Shown: positions 27,861 through 35,819, numbered from the stretch's first letter. The stretch: 64,000 nucleotides of DNA from Agromyces subbeticus DSM 16689 (GCF_000421565.1 NZ_ATXG01000011.1:62001-126000); one strand, 5' to 3'. Notes: generated by a model from the letters alone, not told the origin. Made by a program: numbers and translations.

Positions 27861-28575
27861 GCACCCCGACCGGGTCGCCACCGGTCACGAGCTCGACGAG
27901 CGCCTCGACCAGGCGGAACGGCACGATCGCGAGCAGTTGCACCGCCACGAACGGCCCGAGCCAGGCGATCGAGAAGCTCAGCACGAGCATCGCCCCGCCG
28001 AGGCGGCCCCACACGAGTGCGGCGAGCACGACGACGACGAGAAGCACGAGCCACAGCGGGTTCCAGAACGCGGCGACGGATGCCCCGAGCACGACCAGGC
28101 CGCCGAGCACCGCCTGCGCGACGAAGACGAGCCCGGCGGCACCGCCGAACTCGCGCTCCCGATCGGCCGAGATCCACGCCCACATGAGCCACGCCCGCAC
28201 GAGCGGCACGCCCTGCTCGCGCAGCGCGGTGCGGAAGACCCGGTCGTCGAACCGGCGCTGCGCGAGGGCGGCGCGCCGGTCGCCGAGCCCGGCCGCGATC
28301 ACCGAGCGCGAGTCGTGCAGCAGCGCCGGTGCCGACTGCCGGCCGTAGCTCGCGATGAGCCCCCACAGCCACGACGGCACGGACGCGAGATCGGAGTCGG
28401 AGGGCGACACGGCCTCGCCCGCTCGCGCGACGTGCACGGGCACTTCGTACGCCCTGCCGCTGACCGGGTCGAGATAGTGGAACGGTCGCCGCAGCTCGAA
28501 GCGGTGCCCGTCGGCGGGCCGCTGGGCGAGCAGCAGCTCGTCGAGCGGCCGGCCGTCGTCGGTGAGGAATGGCAT
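27835..28575 (-). CDS. DUF1353 domain membrane protein
   Basis: A 246-residue protein. The N-terminal 130 residues carry DUF1353 features (FHYLDPVSGRAYEVPVHV, DLASVPSWLWGLIASYGRQSAPALLHD, with the conserved Asp/Pro and Leu-His-Asp near the end), a domain often found in phage and membrane-associated proteins. The rest has three hydrophobic segments (about 145-168, 172-192 and 198-222). The start at 28575 has GAAGGAG upstream. It runs convergently into the membrane hydrolase gene, overlapping 26 bases. Function unknown. Confidence 0.8.
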   Translation of the reverse strand: MPFLTDDGRPLDELLLAQRPADGHRFELRRPFHYLDPVSGRAYEVPVHVARAGEAVSPSDSDLASVPSWLWGLIASYGRQSAPALLHDSRSVIAAGLGDRRAALAQRRFDDRVFRTALREQGVPLVRAWLMWAWISADREREFGGAAGLVFVAQAVLGGLVVLGASVAAFWNPLWLVLLVVVVLAALVWGRLGGAMLVLSFSIAWLGPFVAVQLLAIVPFRLVEALVELVTGGDPVGVLRPTARSR

Positions 28576-28624
28576 CGCGGGTCTCCTTCGCTCACGCCCA
28601 TCCTGCCGCGCCCCACGGCGGTCG

Positions 28625-28663
28625 GCGCTCAACCGAGGCGCTCAACCGAGCATCTCAACCCAG
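28625..28663. repeat. Three tandem 13-bp units over the AEC gene stop
   Basis: GCGCTCAACCGAG occurs twice in a row, then a diverged third copy CATCTCAACCCAG. The third copy contains the stop codon of the AEC transporter gene. Confidence 0.6.
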
Positions 28664-29575
28664 CAGCAGCGCCACCGCGAAGAGCACCGGAACCGAGCCG
28701 ACGGTCGTGAGGAACACCGTGTCGCGAGCCACGACCTCGGCCGTCTCGTAGCGCTGCGCGAAGTTGAAGACGTTCTGCGCTGTGGGCAGGGCGGCCAGCA
28801 CCGTCACGGCGTAGAGCTCGATGCCGTCGAGCCCGAAGACGAAGCGGCCGACGGCCCACGCTGCCACGGGCATCGCGACGAGTTTCAGCACGGTCGCGAG
28901 CAGCACCTCGCGGCGGCCGCTGCCGGCCTCGAAGAGCCGCTGCCCGTGCAGCGAGAGCCCGTAGGCGATGAGCATGAGCGGCACCGCGGCGTGGCCGATG
29001 AGCTCGATCGGCTCGAGCACGATCGGCGGCAACTCGAGGCCGGAGACCGAGACCAGCACGCCCGCGAGCGAGCCGACGATGATCGGGTTCGTGACCGTGG
29101 TGCGCACGATCGCCGCGACCGAGGTGTGGCCGTTCACGCGAGCACCGAGCACCGCGAGCGCCACCGGCGCGAAGAGCAGCAGTTGCAGCAGCACGACGGG
29201 CGCCGAGTAGGCCGCGTCGCCGAGCATGTAGACGGCGATCGGGATGCCGAAGTTGTTGCCGTTGACGTATCCAGACGCGAGCGAGCCGATGACCGTGCGC
29301 TCGAGGCTCGAACGCCAGACGAGCATCGCCACGAGCCCGAAGAGCAGCATCATCGCGGCCGCCGCGATCGCCGAGACCGGCAGCAGTGCGGAGAAGAGCG
29401 CGCCCACATCGGCCGTGGCGAGCACCGAGAACAGCAAAAACGGCGCCAGCACGTTGAAGTTCAGCCGGGCGAGCATGGGCTTCGCCTCGGGGCCGAGCAC
29501 GCCCGTGCGGCCGGCGATCCAGCCGACGAACACGGCGAGCGCGATGACCGCGAACCCGGTGAAGATCTGGATCAC
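28655..29575 (-). CDS. AEC family transporter (auxin efflux carrier fold)
   Basis: A 306-residue transporter with ten predicted membrane helices in two groups of five. The opening IQIFTGFAVIALAVFVGWIAGR, the NGNNFGIPIAVYMLG segment after helix 4 and the C-terminal LAALPTAQNVFNFAQRYE motif are typical of the family, whose bacterial members export or import small organic anions such as malate. The start is a GTG at 29575, ten bases after AGGGG; GTG at 29584 is also in frame but too close to that site. Substrate cannot be told. Confidence 0.88.
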   Translation of the reverse strand: MIQIFTGFAVIALAVFVGWIAGRTGVLGPEAKPMLARLNFNVLAPFLLFSVLATADVGALFSALLPVSAIAAAAMMLLFGLVAMLVWRSSLERTVIGSLASGYVNGNNFGIPIAVYMLGDAAYSAPVVLLQLLLFAPVALAVLGARVNGHTSVAAIVRTTVTNPIIVGSLAGVLVSVSGLELPPIVLEPIELIGHAAVPLMLIAYGLSLHGQRLFEAGSGRREVLLATVLKLVAMPVAAWAVGRFVFGLDGIELYAVTVLAALPTAQNVFNFAQRYETAEVVARDTVFLTTVGSVPVLFAVALLLG

Positions 29576-29641
29576 GCTCGGCACGCCCCTTCGTCGGGGT
29601 GCTGCACGGCGCTCATCGCCTTCGACCCTACCGGTGATGAC

Positions 29642-29671
29642 GATGGGCGCCCGGTCTCCCGGACGCCCATC
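29642..29671 (-). terminator. Terminator after the secreted Cys-tailed protein gene
   Basis: A 14-bp stem with one mismatch (GATGGGCG-CCCGG, three-base loop, then the complement) starts 18 bases after the stop codon at 29689. Confidence 0.7.
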
Positions 29672-29688
29672 GACTGCGGTGCTCGCCG

Positions 29689-30495
29689 TTACGCGTTGCA
29701 GCCCCACACATACTTGCCGTTGTAGTACACGGGGTGCATCTCCTTGCCGGTGCACGGACCGCAGTCCTCATCGCGAGGCGCAGCGGGCAGGCCCGGGTAG
29801 GACTCGGCGGTGTAGGGGTTCGCAGCGGCCTCCGCGGGAGCCTCGCCGGCACTGCCGGAGCTCGCTCCCGCGTCGGAACCCGATGCGGCGTCCGAGCTTT
29901 CCGACCACGACCCGGTGTCGTCGGACTGCTCGGCTGCCACTCGGGCGGCCTCGGCGGCGGCCTCGGCCGCGGCGGCCTCGGCCGCGACCTGCGCGGCGAC
30001 CGCCTCGCGGTGAGCCGTGAGCGCTGCGGACAGCGCACCGTGCTCGGCCCGCAGCGATGCCACTGCCGTGGTGACGGCAGCGGCGGAGCCGCCCGAAGCC
30101 ACCTCGGCGATCACGCCGTTGCGCAACGACACGAGGGTCGCCGCGGCACCGGCGCCGAGTTCGGCACCCGCCTCTGAGATGAGCCCGTGTGCACCGTGCA
30201 GCGCACTCGTGGCGAAGCTCGTCGCCGCGGCATCCCGAATGCCGTTGACGTCGACGCCCGCGGCACCGATGCCGACGCGGTCGCCCACTTGCGCCACCGC
30301 GAGCTCGTGCGCCCTGGTGAGGTCGGCCGAGGCCCGCGCGCTCTGCGCCTGACTGGCCACGCCGAGCGTGACCACGATCAGGCCGGCGAACGCGAGGCCG
30401 AGCATTCGATGCACCTGGGTGCGACTCTTGCGGCCCCCGAGTTGCAGGGCCGTCGCCCCCTCATGGTCGAACGCCATGTCTCGTCGAGTGATCAT
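29689..30495 (-). CDS. Exported or anchored Ala-rich protein with Cys-containing tail
   Basis: A 268-residue protein of no recognised family. One hydrophobic segment (about 31-50, MLGLAFAGLIVVTLGVASQA) serves as signal peptide or anchor after a long basic N-terminus. The middle, about 55-195, is helical and Ala-rich, with an AAEAAAAEAAAEAARVAAEQ stretch that looks like a coiled coil. A Ser/Ala/Gly linker (about 197-235) leads to a compact tail DCGPCTGKEMHPVYYNGKYV with a final WGC, three cysteines in a CxxC...C arrangement. The start at 30495 has GGAAGGAA upstream. A surface protein with a small disulfide or metal-binding tip is a guess. Confidence 0.75.
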   Translation of the reverse strand: MITRRDMAFDHEGATALQLGGRKSRTQVHRMLGLAFAGLIVVTLGVASQAQSARASADLTRAHELAVAQVGDRVGIGAAGVDVNGIRDAAATSFATSALHGAHGLISEAGAELGAGAAATLVSLRNGVIAEVASGGSAAAVTTAVASLRAEHGALSAALTAHREAVAAQVAAEAAAAEAAAEAARVAAEQSDDTGSWSESSDAASGSDAGASSGSAGEAPAEAAANPYTAESYPGLPAAPRDEDCGPCTGKEMHPVYYNGKYVWGCNA

Positions 30496-30815
30496 TCGAT
30501 TCCTTCCTTCATACGACCGATGTTGCGATCTGAGCCCGTCGTGTCGACGGGTCGAAGGAGGGAGATGTGGCGACCCCGCGGTCTCGTGCAGCACCGAGCA
30601 GGCCTGCGCCCCCACGGTGCCCCGATGTCGTCACTGTCAGCCCCCCGCTAACACCACACTCGTGAGCGTATCGACGTTGCGGGGTGTTCGGGGGGAGTTC
30701 TCGAATTTTCGCCGTGGCGTGGTCGCTCGCTCAGGACCACTCGTATCGCGCAGGACACTCGATATCCACGGTCCCGTGCGACACGAGTGGTCCCGATCGG
30801 GGGCGAGTCAGCGGG
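30496..30815. other. 320-bp intergenic region
   Basis: No credible gene. It holds the leader and presumed promoter of the Cys-tailed protein gene and, nearer the aldo/keto reductase, a long imperfect inverted repeat described separately. No clear -35/-10 pair was found. Confidence 0.6.
30734..30793 (-). repeat. Long inverted repeat (23-14-23) after the aldo/keto reductase gene
   Basis: The arms at 30734-30756 and 30771-30793 match at 20 of 23 positions. Two of the three differences become G-U pairs when transcribed from the minus strand, as expected if it folds as RNA after the reductase stop at 30816. It is longer than the usual terminator and lacks a U-tract. Confidence 0.65.
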
Positions 30816-31805
30816 CTACCAGCGCTCGTGCACCGAGGGGCGGATGTCGCGGTCGTAGAGGTCTCGCACGACGGCGTCGACCGAAGCCGGCAGGTGCAGC
30901 GACCCGGCCGCGGCGTTCGAGCGCGCCTGCTCGGGCGAACGGGCACCGGGAATCACCGAGCTCACGCCGGGCTGCGCCGCGATCCAGGCGAGGGCGGCCT
31001 GCGCCGTCGTCGCAGCGGGCACGGCCTCACGGGCCACCGCGGCGAACTCGGCGGCGGCGCGCACGCCCGTCTCGTAGTCGACGCCCGAGAAGGTCTCGCC
31101 CACGTCGAAGGACTCGCCGTGCCGGTTGTAGGTGCGGTGGTCGTTCGCGGCGAAGAGCGTCTCGCTCGTGTACCGCCCCGAGAGCAGCCCGCTCGCGAGC
31201 GGAACCCGGGCGATGATGCCGACGCCGGCCGCGTCGGCGGCCGGCAGCACCTCGTCGAGCGGCTTCAGCCGGAACGCGTTCAGAATGATCTGCACGGATG
31301 CCACGTGCGGCCGAGCGATCGCGGCGAGGGCCTCGTCGACCCGCTCGACGCTGACGCCGTAGTTCGTGATCGCACCCTCGGCGACGAGCGCGTCGAGCGC
31401 GTCGTAGACGGCGTCGTCGCCGTAGACCGACGTCGGCGGGCAGTGCAGCTGCACGAGGTCGAGCGTGTCGACGCCGAGGTTCGCCCGCGAGCGGTCGGTC
31501 CACGCCCGGTAGTTCGCGAGCGAGTAGTTGGCGTGCTCCTGCGGCATCCGTCGCCCCATCTTGGTGGCGACCGTGACGCCCGAGTCGGGGTTCGCCCGAA
31601 GCCAGGTGCCGATGAGCGATTCGCTACGACCATCGCCGTACACGTCGGCGGTGTCGAAGAAGGTGACGCCCGCCGCGTATGCGGCGTCGAGCACGGCGAG
31701 CGCGTCGGCCTCGTCGACCTCGCCCCAGTCGGCGCCGAGCTGCCAGGTGCCGAGTCCGATGATCGAGACGGTGCGGCCGGTGCGGCCGAGGGTGCGAGTC
31801 TGCAT
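30816..31805 (-). CDS. Aldo/keto reductase
   Basis: A 329-residue NADPH-dependent oxidoreductase with a TIM-barrel fold that reduces aldehydes and ketones. The catalytic tetrad is visible: Asp and Tyr in FFDTADVYGDGRSE, Lys in VATKMGRR and His in LVQLHCPP. The phosphate-binding end is SSVIPGARSPEQARSN. The group resembles the YajO/PdxI-like and general stress reductases. The start at 31805 has GGAG six bases upstream. The gene stands alone with 105 bases to phzF upstream; a long hairpin follows it. Substrate unknown. Confidence 0.92.
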   Translation of the reverse strand: MQTRTLGRTGRTVSIIGLGTWQLGADWGEVDEADALAVLDAAYAAGVTFFDTADVYGDGRSESLIGTWLRANPDSGVTVATKMGRRMPQEHANYSLANYRAWTDRSRANLGVDTLDLVQLHCPPTSVYGDDAVYDALDALVAEGAITNYGVSVERVDEALAAIARPHVASVQIILNAFRLKPLDEVLPAADAAGVGIIARVPLASGLLSGRYTSETLFAANDHRTYNRHGESFDVGETFSGVDYETGVRAAAEFAAVAREAVPAATTAQAALAWIAAQPGVSSVIPGARSPEQARSNAAAGSLHLPASVDAVVRDLYDRDIRPSVHERW

Positions 31806-31909
31806 GGTGCTCCAAGTGGTGAGGTGCGTGCGGGTGGATCGTGATGAATCAGTGGTGACGGTGGTGGCAATGGCACCGGACCGCGAGTTGGATGCTGGGC
31901 GCTGGGCGC

Positions 31910-32818
31910 TCAAGCGCCGGTCGGCGCCGTGATCGGCACGGCTCGCCCGCTCACGACGATGCCGCCGCTCGCCGGGATGTCGACCGTGAGCTCGCCCGGC
32001 CGGCCGACGTGCCGGCCCTGCTCGATCACGATTCGGGCGGGCGGTTCGACGAGTCCGAGGCCGCGCAGATACCCGCCGACCGCGGCAGCGGCGGAACCGG
32101 TGGCCGGGTCTTCGGTGATGCGCCCGACGGGGAAGAGGTTGCGCGCCCCGAAGCGTTGCGGCGGGACGACTGGGCCGGTGTCGGCGTCGGCCGCAGCGAG
32201 CGGGTGCAGCACGGTGATGGTCGCCGGCCAGCCCTGTGCGTCCATGAAGGCTCGCACGGCCGTGGGCTCGAAGCCGAACCCGTCGAACACGGCGGACTCG
32301 GCGATCACGAGCACCGGATGCCAGTTGCCCGCGAAGGCGAGTCGCGGCGGGTACCGTTCGGCGATCTGCGAGCGGTCGAGGCCGAGCAGGTCGAGCAGTG
32401 CGTCGAGCACGAACTCGGGAATCGGCGCGAGTTGCGTATCGACGCTCGTGAACGCCGCGCGGATGCCGCCGTCGGGGTGCTCGCTCGTCTCGATGACGAT
32501 CTCGCCGACGGGCGTCGAGAATCGCACCGTGCGTGCTCCTGCACCGACGCCGTCTCGCGCTGCGAGGGCCACCGCGGTCGCGACGGTGGCGTGCCCGCAG
32601 AACGGCACCTCGGCGATCGGCGAGAAGTACCGAACGACGTGCGCGTCGCCGGCGCGGCCGGTCACGAACGCGGTCTCGGCGTCGTCGACCTCTGCGGCGA
32701 TGCGCTGCATGGCCGCGTCGTCGAGCGCCGACGCATCGAGCACGACGCCGGCCGGGTTGCCGCCCGACGCATCGCCGGTGAACGCCGCGTAGCGGAGTAC
32801 CTGTGGAGATTCGGTCAT
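31910..32818 (-). CDS. PhzF family phenazine biosynthesis-like isomerase
   Basis: A 302-residue protein with the duplicated diaminopimelate-epimerase-like fold of PhzF. The catalytic Glu is in VDDAETAFV (about residue 48) and the conserved GHATVATAVAL and EDPATGSAAAAVGGYL motifs are intact. Members isomerise small hydrophobic acids, but most, as here, stand outside phenazine clusters and have unknown substrates. No other phenazine gene is nearby. The start at 32818 lacks a binding site; CAGCAT lies six bases upstream, as in other leaderless candidates of this window. Divergent from the GyrI-like gene. Confidence 0.9.
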   Translation of the reverse strand: MTESPQVLRYAAFTGDASGGNPAGVVLDASALDDAAMQRIAAEVDDAETAFVTGRAGDAHVVRYFSPIAEVPFCGHATVATAVALAARDGVGAGARTVRFSTPVGEIVIETSEHPDGGIRAAFTSVDTQLAPIPEFVLDALLDLLGLDRSQIAERYPPRLAFAGNWHPVLVIAESAVFDGFGFEPTAVRAFMDAQGWPATITVLHPLAAADADTGPVVPPQRFGARNLFPVGRITEDPATGSAAAAVGGYLRGLGLVEPPARIVIEQGRHVGRPGELTVDIPASGGIVVSGRAVPITAPTGA

Positions 32819-32895
32819 GTCTCGATGCTGTCATGAGCACGCCGGAGCGTGCATCACGTCCGCCGATGTCGCCGGGCGGTGCCAGACTGGCCGGC

Positions 32896-33507
32896 ATGGC
32901 GGCGAAGTACGATCCCAAGCGCGAGATCTCGAGCTACACCGCACGATCGGGGCGCTTCGACGTCATCGACGTGCCCGAGCTCGCGTACTGCATGATCGAC
33001 GGTCATGGCGACCCCAACACCGCGCCCGAATACGCCGCGGCCGTCGAGGCGCTCTACGCCATCTCGTACACGGTGAAGTTCCGCAGCAAGCGCGAGCTCG
33101 ACCGCGACTACGTCGTGGGCCCGCTCGAGGGTCTCTGGAGCGCCGACGACCCTTCGACGTTCGTCACGCGCGAGAAGTCGGCGTGGTCGTGGACCATGAT
33201 GATCTGGCAACCCGACTGGCTCACGTCCGAGCTCGTCGCCGAGGCGACGTCGGCTGCCACGGCCAAGGCCGCAGCCGCCGAGCGAGTGCGGTTCGAGCGA
33301 CTCACCGAGGGGCGGTCGGTGCAGACCCTGCACCTCGGCTCCTACGACGACGAAGGGCCAACGCTCGCTCGGCTGCACGACGAGTTCATGCCAGAGCACG
33401 GACTGCGCTTCAACGGCCGGCACCACGAGGTCTACCTCGGCGACCCGCGGCGCACAGCCCCCGAGAAGCTGCGCACCATCTTGCGGCAGCCGGTCGCCGA
33501 GGGCTGA
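32896..33507 (+). CDS. GyrI-like small-molecule-binding domain protein
   Basis: A 203-residue protein of the GyrI-like superfamily (SOUL/GyrI fold) that binds small ligands. The segments FDVIDVPELAYCMIDGHGDPNTAPEYAAAVEALYAISYTVKF-type start, VVGPLEGLWSADD and VQTLHLGSYDDEGPTLARLHDEF are characteristic of the stand-alone group. It lacks the AraC DNA-binding domain that often precedes GyrI domains in regulators. The start at 32896 (MAAKYDPKR) matches family ends and has CAGACT seven bases upstream but no binding site; earlier in-frame starts at 32803 and 32833 would overlap phzF control DNA. Role unknown, possibly drug or metabolite binding. Confidence 0.85.
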   Translation: MAAKYDPKREISSYTARSGRFDVIDVPELAYCMIDGHGDPNTAPEYAAAVEALYAISYTVKFRSKRELDRDYVVGPLEGLWSADDPSTFVTREKSAWSWTMMIWQPDWLTSELVAEATSAATAKAAAAERVRFERLTEGRSVQTLHLGSYDDEGPTLARLHDEFMPEHGLRFNGRHHEVYLGDPRRTAPEKLRTILRQPVAEG

Positions 33508-33601
33508 ACCGGCCGATCGCGGCTCGCGCCACGCCCGGCCGGCGGCGCCGAACTCAGTGCTCCTGATCGGCGCCGAACCGCCCGCGAGCCTCGACCGGAA
33601 T

Positions 33602-33994
33602 CTACGGCTGCTCGGCACGGGCCTTGATCTGCTGCACGACCCACGTGTTGCCGTCGAGATCGGCGAAGCCGAAGAAGGTGCCGCCGTCGCGCGGGTCGAA
33701 GCCGGTGATCTCACCCGCCTCGATGCCCCGGCTCAGCAGCTCTTCGCGGGCGGCGACGGCGTCGGCGACCACGAGCTGCAGGCCGTGCATCGAGCCCGGT
33801 GCCATCTCGTTCTGCGAGGGAAGCGAGCCGATCACGATCGAGCAACCCGAGCCCCGCGGGGTGAGTTGCGCAACGTGCATGTGCTCGTTCGTGGTCTCGT
33901 GATCGAGGTCGAATCCCACCTTGTCGCGGTAGAACTCGATCGCGCGGCCGAGGTCGCTCACCGGAACGATGACGACTTCAAGTGTCCAGTCCAT
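33602..33994 (-). CDS. VOC family protein (glyoxalase-like)
   Basis: A 130-residue vicinal-oxygen-chelate protein made of two beta-alpha-beta-beta-beta modules. WTLEVVIVPVSDLGRAIEFYRDKVGFDLDHE and the C-terminal GGTFFGFADLDGNTWVVQQ are typical of the group annotated as glyoxalase/bleomycin resistance/dioxygenase. The start at 33994 has GGAG upstream. A long inverted repeat lies between it and the upstream SRPBCC gene, so it likely has its own transcript. Substrate unknown. Confidence 0.9.
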   Translation of the reverse strand: MDWTLEVVIVPVSDLGRAIEFYRDKVGFDLDHETTNEHMHVAQLTPRGSGCSIVIGSLPSQNEMAPGSMHGLQLVVADAVAAREELLSRGIEAGEITGFDPRDGGTFFGFADLDGNTWVVQQIKARAEQP

Positions 33995-34045
33995 GACGTG
34001 ATCTCCATTCACTTGGTCGGTGCTCGCTACTGCGGGCTGCGGGTG

Positions 34046-34105
34046 CTCGAGTGGGCGAATTTGGTCGTGTTCGATCGCGAAATCGACCAACTTCGCCCAC
34101 TCGAG
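34046..34105 (-). repeat. Long inverted repeat (22-16-22) between SRPBCC and VOC genes
   Basis: The arms at 34046-34067 and 34084-34105 match at 21 of 22 positions, starting CTCGAGTGGGCGAA. The loop contains a further short TTCG/CGAA pairing. It lies 34 bases after the SRPBCC stop and would terminate the arsR-SRPBCC operon. Confidence 0.75.
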
Positions 34106-34138
34106 GCATGAATCGGGCGGATCGAGTGGATCCGGCAC

Positions 34139-34612
34139 TCAGGCGGCGAGCACGCCGTCGAGGCGCTCGTAGCCTTCGCGCAGTCCCAGCTCCATGTTCG
34201 ACTGCACCATGCCGTCGCGTGCCTCGACGCTCGGGTAGGTGGAGTGGATGCGGAGCTTGGTGCGCCCGTTGCCGAGGTCTTCGAACGTCATGGCCTCGAT
34301 GGCCACGACGTCGGGAAAGCCCTCGAACTCGAAGGTCTGGATCGCGAACTCGTTCTCGCGCACCGAGTGGAAGGTGCCGTTGAACGCGTAGGTCTCGCCG
34401 TCGGTGCCCGTGTGCAGGTAGCGGTACCCGCCCTGCGGCACGAAGTCCCAGCGCTCGATCTGCATCTCGTAGCCGTTCGGGCCGAGCCACTGCTTGACGA
34501 GCTCTGGATCGCGGTGCGCGTTGAAGAGGGCGGCGACGGGAGCGTCGAACTCGCGCTCGATGTCGATGAAGGGCAGCCCCTCGGGGACGGTGATGGTGAC
34601 GGGGTTCGTCAT
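34139..34612 (-). CDS. SRPBCC family protein (AHSA1-like)
   Basis: A 157-residue START/Bet v1-fold protein of the activator-of-Hsp90 homologue 1 group. The opening IDIEREFDAPVAALFNAHRDPELVKQWLGPNGYEM, the WDFVPQGGYRYLHTG strand and the C-terminal GMVQSNMELGLREGYERLDGVL helix are characteristic. These proteins have a hydrophobic cavity and often stand beside ArsR regulators, as here: its start overlaps the arsR stop by four bases. Its ligand is unknown; the pair probably responds to a small hydrophobic compound. Confidence 0.92.
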   Translation of the reverse strand: MTNPVTITVPEGLPFIDIEREFDAPVAALFNAHRDPELVKQWLGPNGYEMQIERWDFVPQGGYRYLHTGTDGETYAFNGTFHSVRENEFAIQTFEFEGFPDVVAIEAMTFEDLGNGRTKLRIHSTYPSVEARDGMVQSNMELGLREGYERLDGVLAA

Positions 34613-35061
34613 TGTTCCGACTCTTTCGTGTTGGTGCCGGCGGGCTCGCCGGCAGCGGAGGTGACAGTGCTGCCGCCGCGAGACTCGGTGAGTACGTCAC
34701 GGGCGACGGATGCCGCGGCGTCGTGGCCGCGGTCGGTGGCGAGCAGCGCGTCCAATGCGCGGAACTGCTGCTCGTGGATCAACCGGTAGCGGTCGATCCA
34801 CGCGGTGAGCGCTTCGAGCTGGGCCGCCTCGAGGTGCACGGGTCGGCGCTGAGCATCGCGGGTTCGCGTGACGAGCCCGGCGTGCTCGAGCACCTGGATG
34901 TGCTTCGACACGGCCTGCTTGGTGATCTGGAACGGTTCGGCGAGCTCGTTGACCGTGGCCGGCCCGCGGCTCAGGCGGGCGATGATGCCGCGGCGCACCG
35001 GGTCGGCCAGCGCCATGAAGGCCCGGTCGAGGCGGTCGTCTGCGCTCGGATCGACGATCAT
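34609..35061 (-). CDS. ArsR family regulator of the SRPBCC operon
   Basis: A 150-residue winged-helix repressor (about 10-95: LADPVRRGIIARLSRGPATVNELAEPFQITKQAVSKHIQVLEHAGLV). It has no Cys pair for metal binding, so it belongs to the non-metal group that is usually encoded with AHSA1 proteins. The start at 35061 has AAGGAG upstream; ATG at 35088 is in frame but lies in operator sequence. A strong promoter and repeated CAACCA sites precede it, so it most likely represses its own operon. The C-terminal 40 residues are Ser/Thr/Gly-rich and not conserved. Confidence 0.92.
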   Translation of the reverse strand: MIVDPSADDRLDRAFMALADPVRRGIIARLSRGPATVNELAEPFQITKQAVSKHIQVLEHAGLVTRTRDAQRRPVHLEAAQLEALTAWIDRYRLIHEQQFRALDALLATDRGHDAAASVARDVLTESRGGSTVTSAAGEPAGTNTKESEQ

Positions 35062-35076
35062 CACCTGCTCCTTTCT

Positions 35077-35108
35077 CAACCAATTCATTGATCAACCATT
35101 TGGTTGAT
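35077..35108 (-). promoter_or_regulatory. ArsR operator cluster
   Basis: ATCAACCA-TT-TGGTTGAT (35091-35108) is a perfect inverted repeat. A further CAACCA begins at 35077, and TTGATCAA (35088-35095) is a palindrome. All lie just downstream of the promoter -10, in the early transcribed region. Confidence 0.65.
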
Positions 35109-35112
35109 TACA

Positions 35113-35141
35113 ACTGTACGACGGTCGAATGCCGCTGTCAA
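35113..35141 (-). promoter_or_regulatory. Promoter of the arsR-SRPBCC operon
   Basis: On the minus strand TTGACA (35136-35141) and TACAGT (35113-35118) are exactly 17 bases apart, one of the best promoter matches in the window. The start would fall near 35106, inside the operator. Confidence 0.7.
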
Positions 35142-35225
35142 CACCTCATCCCGTGAAGCCTTGCCGACCCGCCGCCGAGCGAGGAGGATGCCCTCACACG
35201 CACCGACACCTCGAAAGGCTGCATC

Positions 35226-35660
35226 ATGGTCACGCTCAACCCGTACCTCAACTTCCGCGACAACGCGCGGGAGGCGATGGAGTTCTACCACTCGGTATTC
35301 GGCGGGGAACTCACGTCGAGCACGTTCGCCGACTTCGGCCAAGCCGACGACCCCGCCGATGCCGACAAGATCATGCACAGTCAGCTCGAAGCGGAGAACG
35401 GCCTCGTCCTGATGGGCGCAGACACCCCGAGCTCGATGCCCGACCCGGGTTCGAGCGGGCCCATCTCGGTCTCGCTCTCCGGCGATGCCGGCGACGATGC
35501 CACGCTGCGCGGCTACTGGCAGAAGCTGCTCGACAGCGGCTCCGAGATCGTGCCGCTCGAGGTCGCTCCCTGGGGCGACGCCTTCGGCATGTGCACCGAT
35601 CGCTACGGCATCACCTGGCTCGTGAACATCGGCGGCCCCGAAGGCACGCCGGTCGAGTAG
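35226..35660 (+). CDS. VOC family protein (PhnB-like)
   Basis: A 144-residue protein of the PhnB-like VOC group. LNPYLNFRDNAREAMEFYHSVFGGEL at the start and EVAPWGDAFGMCTDRYGITWLVNI near the end are diagnostic. Despite the name such proteins are not part of phosphonate breakdown and their substrates are mostly unknown. It is divergent from the arsR-SRPBCC operon, a common neighbourhood of VOC and AHSA1 genes in actinobacteria. The start has AAAGG upstream. Confidence 0.92.
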   Translation: MVTLNPYLNFRDNAREAMEFYHSVFGGELTSSTFADFGQADDPADADKIMHSQLEAENGLVLMGADTPSSMPDPGSSGPISVSLSGDAGDDATLRGYWQKLLDSGSEIVPLEVAPWGDAFGMCTDRYGITWLVNIGGPEGTPVE

Positions 35661-35819
35661 GAGCGCCGGCGCAGTATCGAGACCAGCCCCAACCCAGCCA
35701 GCGGTGAAGGCGCCGCTGTCAATCCCCTCGTGCTTGGGTTCGTCCGTGCGTACCGTGAATCGGTGTGACCGGCGTCGCGAGCATGGCGCCGGTCGGTCGC
35801 TCACCCGAAGGGCTGACTC

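Noticed and set aside
31910-32818. PhzF as a sign of a phenazine cluster
   Set aside because: No phzA/B, D, E or G homologue lies nearby; PhzF-like proteins are widespread without phenazine synthesis.
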